Origin: Candidatus Gottesmanbacteria bacterium CG_4_10_14_0_8_um_filter_37_24
GTDB taxonomy: Bacteria > Patescibacteriota > Microgenomatia > 2-02-FULL-39-11
DNA: 12,748 nucleotides
Assembly: GCA_002785215.1 (NCBI GenBank)
Contig: PFMK01000042.1
Coordinates: 19,128 to 31,875 of the forward strand
Direction of reading: 5' to 3'
Part shown: positions 1 through 6,384 of the stretch, in pieces
Numbering within the stretch: the first letter of the stretch is position 1
How the letters are laid out: the number at the start of each line of letters is the position of its first letter
The notes under the pieces: generated by a model
Database searches by the model: none
Told to the model about the DNA's origin: nothing
What the model saw: the letters and a program-made list of their open reading frames with translations, nothing else
Made by a program: the position numbers and the translations under genes

Positions 1-84
1 ACGACGATAGGAATCAGTCCGAAGTCCTACTATGAGAGGTGAACGCGGATTAAACAGGTTATCCAGTCGTGTCTTGCGGCGAGT
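1..84. other. Unassigned left edge
   Basis: This stretch lies downstream of the minus-strand radical SAM gene and looks richer in GC than its surroundings. On the plus strand a short frame ending in TGA at 40-42 reads TTIGISPKSYYER and could be the tail of a gene cut by the window edge. A minus-strand frame is also open to the edge. I recognise no protein, tRNA or other RNA here, and see no convincing terminator for the neighbouring gene. Confidence 0.2.
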
Positions 85-1170
85 TTATTTCCAAACTCCA
101 TAGATTTTTTCAGCGCATTTACTGCATTTTCCTTTTCCCAAATCCATATCAATCTTAACATCATATCCGTCTCTCTTTATAAGACATTGTCCACATTTAG
201 GACAAAAAGTGGACGACCTCACGGTATCTCTAATGTTTCCTATATAAATATATTTCAGACCGGCTTTTTTCCCTATATTATATGCATTTACAAGCGTACT
301 ATGAGGTGTGGGGAATATATCTGTCATCTTATAAGTCGGGTAGAAAGCGGAGACATGCCAAGGGATATCCGAAGAAACTGAGACTAAAAATTCCGCGATG
401 CTCTTCAGCTCCTTTTTGCTATCATTCAGTCCAGGAACAATCAAAGTGGTTACCTCAGTTTCAACTCCTATTTGGAAAAACTTCTTTATATTATTTAATA
501 CCGGCTCGATTTTAGCTTTACATACTTTGATGTAATAATCTTTACTGAAACTTTTCAAATCTATGTTTATAGCATCAATATAGTCTCTGATATATTTAAA
601 TGTCTCGTCTGATTCGAAACCGTTGGATACATAGATATTCTTAAGTCCCTCCTTTTTTGCCAGTATTGCTGTATCATGTGTGAATTCCACAAATATTGCA
701 GGTTCATTATAAGTATAAGCTATACCTTTTGCACCAGTTTCTTTAGCTCTCCTTACAATTTCTTTAGGCGATATCGTAACTGACATATCATCAATCAAAT
801 TTATTAACATGTTTTCATGGATTTGAGACCTGCCCCCTCGGCAGGAAGGTTCGGGATTTGGGATTTGGGATTTATTAATCTGACTCATATCCCAGTTTTG
901 ACAAAACAGGCATCCGAAATTACAACCAACTGTTCCAAAGGAGAATATTTTGGATGAAGGAAGGAAGTGATATAACGGTTTTTTTTCTACAGGATCCAGA
1001 TGCAATCCCATCGCTTTGCCATATACTAGAGAATATAAAACTCCCTCTTTGTTTAATCTCGTAGCGCATATCCCTACTTTGTCTATATCAATCTTGCAAT
1101 ACCAGGAACAGGCAAGACATAATACTTTGTCATTTGTAAGTCTCTTATACAACTTAGCTCTTTTCATCAT
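85..1170 (-). CDS. amrS: AmmeMemoRadiSam-system radical SAM enzyme (AmrS-like)
   Basis: This is a 361-residue radical SAM protein related to pyruvate formate-lyase activating enzymes. The [4Fe-4S] cluster motif CxxxCxxC is at residues 83, 87 and 90 (GCNFGCLFCQNW). An N-terminal cysteine cluster (C18, C21, C25, C35) and the IAYTYNEP motif near 150-157 are typical of the AmrS family. The C-terminus carries two CxxC pairs (FCPKCG, CSKCAE), a probable zinc or iron-sulfur ribbon. In this family AmrS usually occurs with AMMECR1 and Memo homologues; neither is in this window and the substrate is unknown. Residues about 99-120 are an extra segment encoded by a hairpin and a heptamer repeat (see 829-873) just after the cluster loop. 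The frame stays open, so the enzyme may still work. There is no Shine-Dalgarno before either of the two tandem ATG codons. Family call is secure; activity is inferred. Confidence 0.88.
   Translation of the reverse strand: MMKRAKLYKRLTNDKVLCLACSWYCKIDIDKVGICATRLNKEGVLYSLVYGKAMGLHLDPVEKKPLYHFLPSSKIFSFGTVGCNFGCLFCQNWDMSQINKSQIPNPEPSCRGGRSQIHENMLINLIDDMSVTISPKEIVRRAKETGAKGIAYTYNEPAIFVEFTHDTAILAKKEGLKNIYVSNGFESDETFKYIRDYIDAINIDLKSFSKDYYIKVCKAKIEPVLNNIKKFFQIGVETEVTTLIVPGLNDSKKELKSIAEFLVSVSSDIPWHVSAFYPTYKMTDIFPTPHSTLVNAYNIGKKAGLKYIYIGNIRDTVRSSTFCPKCGQCLIKRDGYDVKIDMDLGKGKCSKCAEKIYGVWK
829..873 (-). repeat. Hairpin plus GGGATTT heptamer repeat inside amrS
   Basis: On the plus strand CCTGCC (829-834) pairs with GGCAGG (840-845) across a 5-nt loop. 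It is followed by three exact tandem GGGATTT units at 853-859, 860-866 and 867-873. In the minus-strand gene this encodes a low-complexity stretch (SQIPNPEPSCRGGRSQ) between the radical SAM cysteines and the usual SPKEIV helix, where relatives have a shorter linker. It looks like a small dispersed repeat that landed in frame. The repeat is directly visible; insertion is inferred from the family's usual spacing. Confidence 0.6.
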
Positions 1171-1174
1171 CTAT

Positions 1175-1203
1175 ATGATAGTAGAATTAGTTTCTCAAAA
1201 CAA
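1175..1203 (-). promoter_or_regulatory. Candidate amrS promoter, near-leaderless
   Basis: Reading the minus strand, TTGTTT (1198-1203) and TATCAT (1175-1180, 5 of 6 matches to TATAAT) are separated by 17 bp. The -10 box ends only 4 nt before the first ATG, so transcription would start at about the start codon. There is no Shine-Dalgarno, which agrees with a leaderless message. The -35 box is weak (3 of 6). Confidence 0.35.
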
Positions 1204-1319
1204 CTTAATCATGTGGACCTCTTTTTTTTCTATACAGAAGTTCCAATAATTCACGTATATGAATAATAATATAATTCCTGCCTTTTTTATGACAAACTCA
1301 TGATAGAATCAACTACTCA

Positions 1320-1348
1320 TTGCAAATCGTATAGTTTGATGCTAAACT
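1320..1348 (+). promoter_or_regulatory. Candidate promoter of the nitroreductase gene
   Basis: TTGCAA (1320-1325) and TAAACT (1343-1348) are spaced by 17 bp and each matches its sigma-70 consensus at 4 of 6 positions. The ATG at 1379 is about 30 nt downstream and has no Shine-Dalgarno. The -10 box lies in the palindromes at 1332-1366, so a repressor bound there would block the polymerase. Confidence 0.35.
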
Positions 1349-1366
1349 AATATTTGTTTAGTATCA
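1332..1366. promoter_or_regulatory. Two overlapping palindromes, candidate operator
   Basis: TAGTTTGATGCTAAACTA (1332-1349) has perfect 6-bp arms around a 6-bp centre. A second dyad uses TGATGCTAAAC (1337-1347) and GTTTAGTATCA (1356-1366), 11-bp arms with one G-T wobble and an 8-nt centre. The two share the CTAAAC half-site and overlap the predicted -10 box. The form resembles MarR-type operators, but no regulator gene is in the window. The dyads are certain; the regulatory role is inferred. Confidence 0.45.
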
Positions 1367-1378
1367 GTTAATATTTTT

Positions 1379-1963
1379 ATGACTTCCGTAAATAACAGAT
1401 TATCTGAATATATTATTAATGAAATATTTTTGAAACGCTGGTCTCCTAGAGCTATGTCTGGAGAACCGATTACGAAAAAAGAACTAATGACCCTATTTGA
1501 AGCGGCAAGATGAGCACCATCTAGTTCAAACAACCAACCATGGAGATTTCTATACTCTCTTAGAAATGATAAATACTGGAACACGTATCTTTCGTTTCTT
1601 GCTGAAGGCAATAAAATATGGTGTAAAAACGCCTCAGTTCTAATAGTTGTCATTTCCAGGGATACTTTCAAGTCTAATAATAAGCCTTCCGGTACACATT
1701 CCTTTGACAGCGGTGCCGCATGGGAAAATTTGGCACTTCAGGGTACTCTTATGGGACTTTCCACGCACGGGATGGCGGGTTTTGACTATCAAAAAGCAAA
1801 AAAAATGTTGAATATTCCGAATGGATATACAGTTGAAATGATGATAGCTGCAGGAATACCAGGAAGATCGGAAGATTTACCGGAAGAATTAAGAGCAAGA
1901 GAAACGCCAAGTCAAAGGAAAAAACTTAACGAAATTATCTTTGAAGGAAACTTCAATTCCTAA
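1379..1963 (+). pseudogene. Nitroreductase family protein interrupted by one TGA
   Basis: A frame from ATG 1379 to TAA 1961-1963 encodes 194 residues of a nitroreductase-fold flavoprotein, a family that uses FMN and NAD(P)H to reduce nitro compounds, quinones or similar substrates. Family blocks are in order: RWSPRAM near the N-terminus, LFEAAR-x-APSS, NNQPWRF, then HSFDSGAAWENLALQGTLMGL and HGMAGFDY, ending in LNEIIFEGNF. The only lesion is TGA at 1511-1513 (codon 45), where relatives have tryptophan (AARWAPS): one base from TGG. No frameshift is seen. A restart after the stop would lose the N-terminal dimer and FMN-binding segment. It is probably a recent pseudogene; a sequencing error or stop readthrough is possible. 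Its end overlaps the end of coaBC by 4 bp, tail to tail. The minus-strand open frame over 1342-1671 is a shadow. Confidence 0.85.
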
Positions 1964-3186
1964 GCTGCTTCATCCACAGTTTTTTCAAGAATCTGTCTTG
2001 CGACTTCTCTCTTAGATGATCTTGGTATCTTTGATATCATCCCCAGACGGGAGAATAAATAAACTTCATTCTCATCTGACCCAAAACCAATATCTTTTCT
2101 CCCCACATCATTAACCACCAGATAATCCGAATTACTGACCAAAATTTTATTACGAGCTATATTTGCAATGTCTTCTTCTTTTATTTTATATATCGCCTTA
2201 AATCCTATAAGCCTGATCTTTGAATTCCATACTTTTATCATGTGAAGAATTTTAGGAGTAGATTTCAACTTTAATTCAAATGATTTATCACTCTCAATTT
2301 TACCTGATAATTTATATTCTGGTACAAAATCAGACACCGAGGCCGTATGAAATATTACGTCGTAATCTCTCACATTACTTTTTATAAGTCTTTCTAAATC
2401 TTTGTAAGAACTAAATATTTTCTCCTTCAGAATGCTTAAAGATTTCACTGATGATTCAGAGCGGAGAAAAAGCACTTCTGCTCCCATACGTACGCATTCA
2501 TCTGCAATTGACAACCCCATCTTTCCGGAACCTTTATTTGTAATTAATCTGACATCGTCTATCTGTTCGAGAGTCGCCCCGGCAGTAACAATAATTTTTT
2601 TTCCTTTCAGTTTACATTTTTCTTTTAATATTTTCATAATTTCCGTATAAATAATCTTAACGTCCGGTAATCGACCAACACCTCTATAACCACAAGCCAA
2701 CTCCCCTTCTACTGGAGGTAAGATATAAAACCCCCTTTTTACCAACAGGCCAATATTTTCTGAAACTATTCTATTTTCCCACATGTGGACATTCATTGAC
2801 GGACAAACAAATATTGGAGCTTTAGTAGCAACAGCTACCGTTGTTACAAAATCGTCAGCTAAACCATGTGCTAATTTACCTATGATATTTGCCGTGGCAG
2901 GAACAATTACATAGATATCCGCTAAATCAGCTAACATTATGTGATCAATTTTTTTGGTGCTTATTATCTTTCGATAATCCAATCCTTCTTCCACAATTTC
3001 TGTATGCACTTTATTTCCGGAAGCTTTTTCATAATCAAAAATAGGATACATTTTGGCAGCATTTTTTGTCATGATAACATAAACCTTGGCTTTATTTTTT
3101 CTGAGGAGTCTTATAAGCTCTATGCTTTTGTAACCGGCTACACCGCCGGTAATACCTATCAACACCACTGGCGATTTGATATTCAT
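1960..3186 (-). CDS. coaBC: Bifunctional phosphopantothenoylcysteine decarboxylase/phosphopantothenate-cysteine ligase
   Basis: This 408-residue protein carries out two steps of coenzyme A synthesis: joining 4'-phosphopantothenate to cysteine, and FMN-dependent decarboxylation to 4'-phosphopantetheine. The CoaC half (about 1-180) has the flavin motif GITGGVAGYK (11-20), catalytic His82 (IDHIMLA), PATANIIGKLAHG, PSMN (129-132; usually PAMN) and the active-site Cys165 in ELACGYRGVGR. The CoaB half starts near 195 with VTAGATLEQID and the conserved ITNKGSGKMG (215-224). Length is normal for the fusion. It starts 7 bp after the upstream permease stop with no Shine-Dalgarno, so it is probably translated by coupling as the last gene of the exporter operon. 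It ends with TAG, overlapping the convergent nitroreductase by 4 bp. Identification is firm; the operon membership is inferred from spacing. Confidence 0.93.
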   Translation of the reverse strand: MNIKSPVVLIGITGGVAGYKSIELIRLLRKNKAKVYVIMTKNAAKMYPIFDYEKASGNKVHTEIVEEGLDYRKIISTKKIDHIMLADLADIYVIVPATANIIGKLAHGLADDFVTTVAVATKAPIFVCPSMNVHMWENRIVSENIGLLVKRGFYILPPVEGELACGYRGVGRLPDVKIIYTEIMKILKEKCKLKGKKIIVTAGATLEQIDDVRLITNKGSGKMGLSIADECVRMGAEVLFLRSESSVKSLSILKEKIFSSYKDLERLIKSNVRDYDVIFHTASVSDFVPEYKLSGKIESDKSFELKLKSTPKILHMIKVWNSKIRLIGFKAIYKIKEEDIANIARNKILVSNSDYLVVNDVGRKDIGFGSDENEVYLFSRLGMISKIPRSSKREVARQILEKTVDEAA

Positions 3187-3193
3187 AATTTAT

Positions 3194-3991
3194 TCAACTT
3201 GATGCTGATGTATAACAGCGTAAAGAGTATTTCCACGATACGATACTAATAAAAAAAAGGGTGAAACTGACTGCAAAAGCAATGATTACAGATATAAAGT
3301 TCAACCGTCCTAATAAAACTTCAACCGGATAAGACATCATAATACCGACAGGTATTGCAAACGTGATAAATGATCTTATCGGTTCAGTATATATGTCGAT
3401 TGGGAGTTTGCCCATACCGGTTATGTCTCTGTAAATCATAATGGCATGGTCTATTTCTGTTGTCAGTACAGCAAGAGAAAGTACGATAATATGAAAAGAC
3501 GCCGCAATAAGCAACGCATTCAGAATCATCAATAAGTATATTACTATTCCAAAGGCAGAGACGTTTCCAATTTTATTAATTATATAACCTATGGCAATGA
3601 AAAGCGGCACCAAAGTCAGAAAATCGAGAAAATCAGTCCATCCGAAAAGAGATCTGAACAGACTATTGAAAGGTTTGATGAGTACAAAATCAAAATCACC
3701 GCTTATTATGCTTTGACGAAAACGATAAACTTCCCTGAAAAGCATTTGAGTAATCGCGTCAATCAGATTAAAAGTAAGATAAAACAAGATAACCTGCCAC
3801 AGATCGTATCCAACCAATGCTTTTGTTTTTAATACAAGTATTATCAGAAATCCAAGAAAAAACAATACTCTCATCACCTTACCAAAAAGAAATAGAATAG
3901 CACCGATTCTTGAGACAAAAAAACTTTGAAATGATGCCATGGCCATGTATAACCATACTCTAAGATATTTGTTTTTGTTTATTAGATCCAT
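3194..3991 (-). CDS. ABC-2 type exporter permease, second subunit
   Basis: This 265-residue hydrophobic protein has about six membrane segments. It starts with a short basic cytoplasmic stretch (MDLINKNKYLRVW), has hydrophobic runs through the centre (FLFGKVMRVLFFLGFLIILV), and ends in a final segment before the SLRCYTSASS tail. A soluble loop holds FREVYRFRQSIISGDFDFVL and KPFNSLFRSLFG, the pattern of the ABC-2 permeases that pair with a long LWWDLP-type ATPase (COG3694-like, from memory). It begins 3 bp after the TGA of the first permease and is followed 7 bp later by coaBC. It probably forms a heterodimeric channel with the upstream permease. Substrate unknown; relatives have been linked to drug or viologen efflux, which does not establish the role here. 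Confidence 0.8.
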   Translation of the reverse strand: MDLINKNKYLRVWLYMAMASFQSFFVSRIGAILFLFGKVMRVLFFLGFLIILVLKTKALVGYDLWQVILFYLTFNLIDAITQMLFREVYRFRQSIISGDFDFVLIKPFNSLFRSLFGWTDFLDFLTLVPLFIAIGYIINKIGNVSAFGIVIYLLMILNALLIAASFHIIVLSLAVLTTEIDHAIMIYRDITGMGKLPIDIYTEPIRSFITFAIPVGIMMSYPVEVLLGRLNFISVIIAFAVSFTLFFISIVSWKYSLRCYTSASS

Positions 3992-3994
3992 AAA

Positions 3995-4789
3995 TCAACG
4001 ACCCTCAGACGTATATGTTTCTAATCCTTTTCTCCATACAATTTTTAGCATCACTGATAATAAAATAATCCAGATAATCGTGATGAAAAATCCGAAAAAA
4101 ATAAAATCATGATTTAAGCCCCCCAGGTATATTTTTAAAGGGAAATATACCAAATATGGGAAAGGCAATATCCTGAGTGCCGTATATAATACCTTCGGTA
4201 ATATATCCAATGGAAAATAGATACCTGCTAAAAAAGAAACTACAATATAAAAAACAAATCTTGGAGCCCATATTTCTTTGGACCAGAAACCGATAAAAGA
4301 CAGAAGAATATTGATCTCAAAATAAAGAATAGCCGATAGAATAATTGAAATTATAAAAAGAATAATCAAGCTGAAATCTGTTTGTAGGATGAAAGGAACA
4401 TTTAATAAAGTGATTATAATTACAATCTCGAATAATGAAAAAAGGGTATTAAGGACTTTATCGGATAAATCCCTGGCTAAATTAAGACCGAAATAGTTTA
4501 TTGGCTGAATTAGGATATTAGCCAGTTTACCGTAATTAATCTCATAAGCTATTTTGAAAGTCTGAGTTGATTGAGATATTCCGTTTATAAAAATAATAAG
4601 AATTATGTAGGTAAGTAGCTGGGATTCTTTATATCCAAAAACCTGATAGTTAGTACGGTATATTGATTGCCATAAAAAAAAGCTGATAAGGACGGAGACG
4701 ATTATCCGTATTCTCCAAAGAATGAAATTCAGTCTGTATGCAAAATATTCCAAAAGTGAGTTTTTAAATATATAATAATATTTCCTCAT
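3995..4789 (-). CDS. ABC-2 type exporter permease, first subunit
   Basis: This 264-residue integral membrane protein has about six hydrophobic segments. The cytoplasmic N-terminus (MRKYYYIFKNSLLEYFAYRL) is followed by the first span, and the loop SQSTQTFKIAYEINYGKLANILIQPINYF precedes the second half. That loop and the GIYFPLDILPKVLYTALRILPFPYLVYFP region are typical of COG4587-type permeases (family assignment from memory). Its ATG overlaps the TGA of the upstream ATPase in an ATGA (4786-4789), a classic sign of translational coupling. It ends in TGA 3 bp before the next permease. It should assemble with the ATPase and second permease into one exporter. Substrate unknown. Confidence 0.8.
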   Translation of the reverse strand: MRKYYYIFKNSLLEYFAYRLNFILWRIRIIVSVLISFFLWQSIYRTNYQVFGYKESQLLTYIILIIFINGISQSTQTFKIAYEINYGKLANILIQPINYFGLNLARDLSDKVLNTLFSLFEIVIIITLLNVPFILQTDFSLIILFIISIILSAILYFEINILLSFIGFWSKEIWAPRFVFYIVVSFLAGIYFPLDILPKVLYTALRILPFPYLVYFPLKIYLGGLNHDFIFFGFFITIIWIILLSVMLKIVWRKGLETYTSEGR

Positions 4790-5763
4790 TTATTATTTTT
4801 ACTGAATACCATATTGATAATCTCATCTATCTCCAATTCTTCAATATTTAAATCCCCTATGTCGTATTTTTCAAGCAATCTTGCGGCAATTTTGCTCACT
4901 TTTTCCCTGCCGACGGTAATTATTGCTTTTTCCCGATTGAAAAATTTAAGTTTTCCGTATCTGGTTAACTCTTTTGCTTCTATAGGTTTCTTAAAATATA
5001 CAGTAATTATTTTGAATTTTGAATATTTTTCCACTATTTCGGATAAATTACCATCATATATAATCCTTCCGTGATCGATAATAATCACCCTTTTGCATAA
5101 TTTTTTTACATCGGACATATAATGGCTCGTCAGCAAAATTGTCGATTTATATATAGAGTTATACTCCGCTATAAATTCTCTTATTTTTTTCTGCATGATT
5201 ACATCAAGTCCTATGGTAGGTTCATCTAAAAAAAGGACTTTTGGTTTATGGATAAGTGAAGCAATCAGTTCCATCTTCATCCTTTGTCCTAAGGAAAGTT
5301 GACGTACCGGAGTGGTCAATAAGTCTTTTACCTCAAGAAGAGAGGAAAGGGTGCCCAGAGTATTTTTGTATTCGTCATCACTGATACCGTAAATCATTTT
5401 ATTCAAATTAAATGTTTCCATAGCCGGTAAATCCCACCATAACTGGTTTTTCTGTCCCATTACTAGTCCGATTTCTTTAAGGTAGTTGCTATTCCGCTCA
5501 TAAGGATAATATCCTAAGACTTTTATTTCTCCACTTGACGGATGGAGAAGTCCGGATAAGCATTTTAGGGTAGTAGTTTTCCCTGCTCCGTTTGGCCCGA
5601 TAAAACCTACAAGTTCTCCTTTTTGAATATCGAAAGAAATATCTTCAATCGCTTCCACTGTTTCATATGTTCTGTGAAATATTGAACCCATGGCCGTAAT
5701 CAGTCCGGAAGACCTTTTGTATACTTTGAAATCTCTCTTTAAGTGTGAAACTGTAATGATCAT
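4786..5763 (-). CDS. ABC-2 exporter ATP-binding protein
   Basis: This 325-residue ATPase would power the two downstream permeases. Walker A is GPNGAGKT (56-63), the Q-loop glutamine is Q104 in GQKNQLWWDLP, the signature is LSLGQ (156-160), Walker B is VLFLDE (176-181) and the switch histidine is H214. The N-terminal extension before the nucleotide fold (YKRSSGLITAMGSIFHRTYETVEA) and the LWWDLP motif are features of COG4586-type exporters rather than short NatA-like ATPases. A C-terminal domain of about 90 residues follows. The ATG at 5763 is the only reasonable start: no in-frame start codon lies upstream and there is no Shine-Dalgarno at normal distance. It is the first gene of a four-gene minus-strand operon ending in coaBC. 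Confidence 0.9.
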   Translation of the reverse strand: MIITVSHLKRDFKVYKRSSGLITAMGSIFHRTYETVEAIEDISFDIQKGELVGFIGPNGAGKTTTLKCLSGLLHPSSGEIKVLGYYPYERNSNYLKEIGLVMGQKNQLWWDLPAMETFNLNKMIYGISDDEYKNTLGTLSSLLEVKDLLTTPVRQLSLGQRMKMELIASLIHKPKVLFLDEPTIGLDVIMQKKIREFIAEYNSIYKSTILLTSHYMSDVKKLCKRVIIIDHGRIIYDGNLSEIVEKYSKFKIITVYFKKPIEAKELTRYGKLKFFNREKAIITVGREKVSKIAARLLEKYDIGDLNIEELEIDEIINMVFSKNNK

Positions 5764-5772
5764 GCGGGTATT

Positions 5773-5781
5773 AGTATACCA
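5773..5781 (-). promoter_or_regulatory. Candidate extended -10 promoter of the exporter/coaBC operon
   Basis: On the minus strand TGGTATACT is an extended -10 element (TGn plus TATACT, 5 of 6). Nine bases separate it from the ATG at 5763, so transcription would begin roughly 2-4 nt before the start codon. The same bases can fold as GGTAT-acta-ATACC. A GGAG lies 19 nt before the ATG, too far to serve as a normal ribosome site. No good -35 box is present, as is usual for extended -10 promoters. Confidence 0.45.
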
Positions 5782-5821
5782 TCTCCGTGAAGAGACGAAG
5801 ATGTCAAAATTATGGAAAATA

Positions 5822-5854
5822 TAGAAGAACTCTCAAAGAAAGAGAGTTCTTCTA
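5822..5854 (-). terminator. Rho-independent terminator after hup
   Basis: A perfect 13-bp stem (5822-5834 with 5842-5854) closes a 7-nt loop. On the minus strand it is followed at once by TATTTTCC, a modest U-run. It lies 22 bp beyond the hup stop codon and before the exporter promoter, so it separates the two units. No T-run follows it on the plus strand. Confidence 0.75.
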
Positions 5855-5876
5855 AAGCTAACTCTAAACCTCAAAT

Positions 5877-6149
5877 TTATCTTATTACTTTTTTGAGGGC
5901 TTTACCAGCTGTAAATCCTGGCGTTTTTCTTGCTGGGATATTGATTGGTGCTCCTGTTTGAGGATTCCTACCTTTCCTTGCTGCTCTGGAGCGAACCATA
6001 AACGTACCAAACCCCGTTACCACTACCTTATCACCTTTCTTAAGATTCTCACTAATTGCGCCAAATACTGCATTTACTGATTCTTTGGCTGCTTTTGCTG
6101 TTAGATTAGCTTTTTTTGCTACGTAATTTACTAAATCAGCTTTTGTCAT
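5877..6149 (-). CDS. hup: HU-family DNA-binding protein
   Basis: This 90-residue histone-like protein bends and compacts DNA as a dimer. It begins MTKADLVNYVAKKA with the two-helix body, followed by the strand GDKVVVTGFGTFMVRSRAA and the DNA-gripping arm with the family signature (RKGRNPQTGAPINIPA, about 58-73). The arm carries the proline that intercalates at bends. The tail ARKTPGFTAGKALKKVI is typical. Length is exactly that of HU/IHF proteins. A full GGAGGTG (6164-6170) lies 14 nt before the ATG, a longer gap than usual. It has its own promoter (6237-6265) and a terminator (5822-5854), so it is a monocistronic gene. HU cannot be told from IHF with certainty without a tree, but the sequence favours HU. 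Confidence 0.95.
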   Translation of the reverse strand: MTKADLVNYVAKKANLTAKAAKESVNAVFGAISENLKKGDKVVVTGFGTFMVRSRAARKGRNPQTGAPINIPARKTPGFTAGKALKKVIR

Positions 6150-6163
6150 ATCTTGAAATAATT

Positions 6164-6170
6164 CACCTCC
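6164..6170 (-). promoter_or_regulatory. hup Shine-Dalgarno at unusual distance
   Basis: GGAGGTG on the minus strand is a near-perfect anti-16S match but stands 14 nt from the ATG instead of the usual 5-10. No alternative in-frame start lies nearer, and the HU N-terminus is correct at 6149, so the long spacer seems real. Confidence 0.6.
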
Positions 6171-6236
6171 TTTTTTATCCCGATTATTATGGGAGGGCAG
6201 TAAATTATGGATTGATTGACAGGATAATCCAAAACC

Positions 6237-6265
6237 AATTTAGTAGATTTTTTTATTGTTGTCAA
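6237..6265 (-). promoter_or_regulatory. hup promoter
   Basis: Reading the minus strand, a perfect TTGACA (-35, 6260-6265) and TAAATT (-10, 6237-6242, 4 of 6) are separated by 17 bp. Transcription would start near 6230, giving a leader of about 80 nt. The -35 box directly touches the left 15-bp target duplication of the IS, so the insertion left the promoter core intact and removed only upstream DNA. Confidence 0.65.
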
Positions 6266-6280
6266 GCCCTAGTTTAATTT
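6266..6280. repeat. Left target-site duplication of the IS
   Basis: GCCCTAGTTTAATTT is identical to 7751-7765, and the two copies flank the transposase element exactly. One extra shared base at either edge (A on the left, T on the right) leaves the exact length between 15 and 17 bp. The 15-bp choice makes the element start with TGT and end with ACA. Confidence 0.85.
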
Positions 6281-6334
6281 TGTAGCAAAGAAATGATAAT
6301 GTCGTATTTGCACGAAATAGAAATGTCGCCTTTT
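6281..6334 (+). repeat. Left end of the IS with two AATGTC boxes
   Basis: From the TGT tip, AATGTC occurs at 6298-6303 and again at 6322-6327. The inner one sits in TAGAAATGTCGCCTTTT (6318-6334), which matches the right end perfectly in inverse orientation. These are probable transposase-binding sites. Confidence 0.7.
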
Positions 6335-6384
6335 CTGCTTCATACTGATTGAATTAATAAATTCAAAAGTAAAGGGGGCGGAAA

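Noticed and set aside
853..873. CRISPR or telomere-like array
   Set aside because: Only three 7-bp units without spacers, inside a coding frame; too short for either.
1511..1513. TGA read as selenocysteine or tryptophan by a changed code
   Set aside because: The position is Trp, not Cys, in relatives, and no convincing SECIS-like hairpin follows. TGA is a normal stop in the transposase and the three exporter genes, including an ATGA overlap.
1342..1671. 109-codon open frame on the minus strand
   Set aside because: It is antisense to the nitroreductase frame, which shows clear family motifs on the plus strand; the minus-strand translation resembles nothing.
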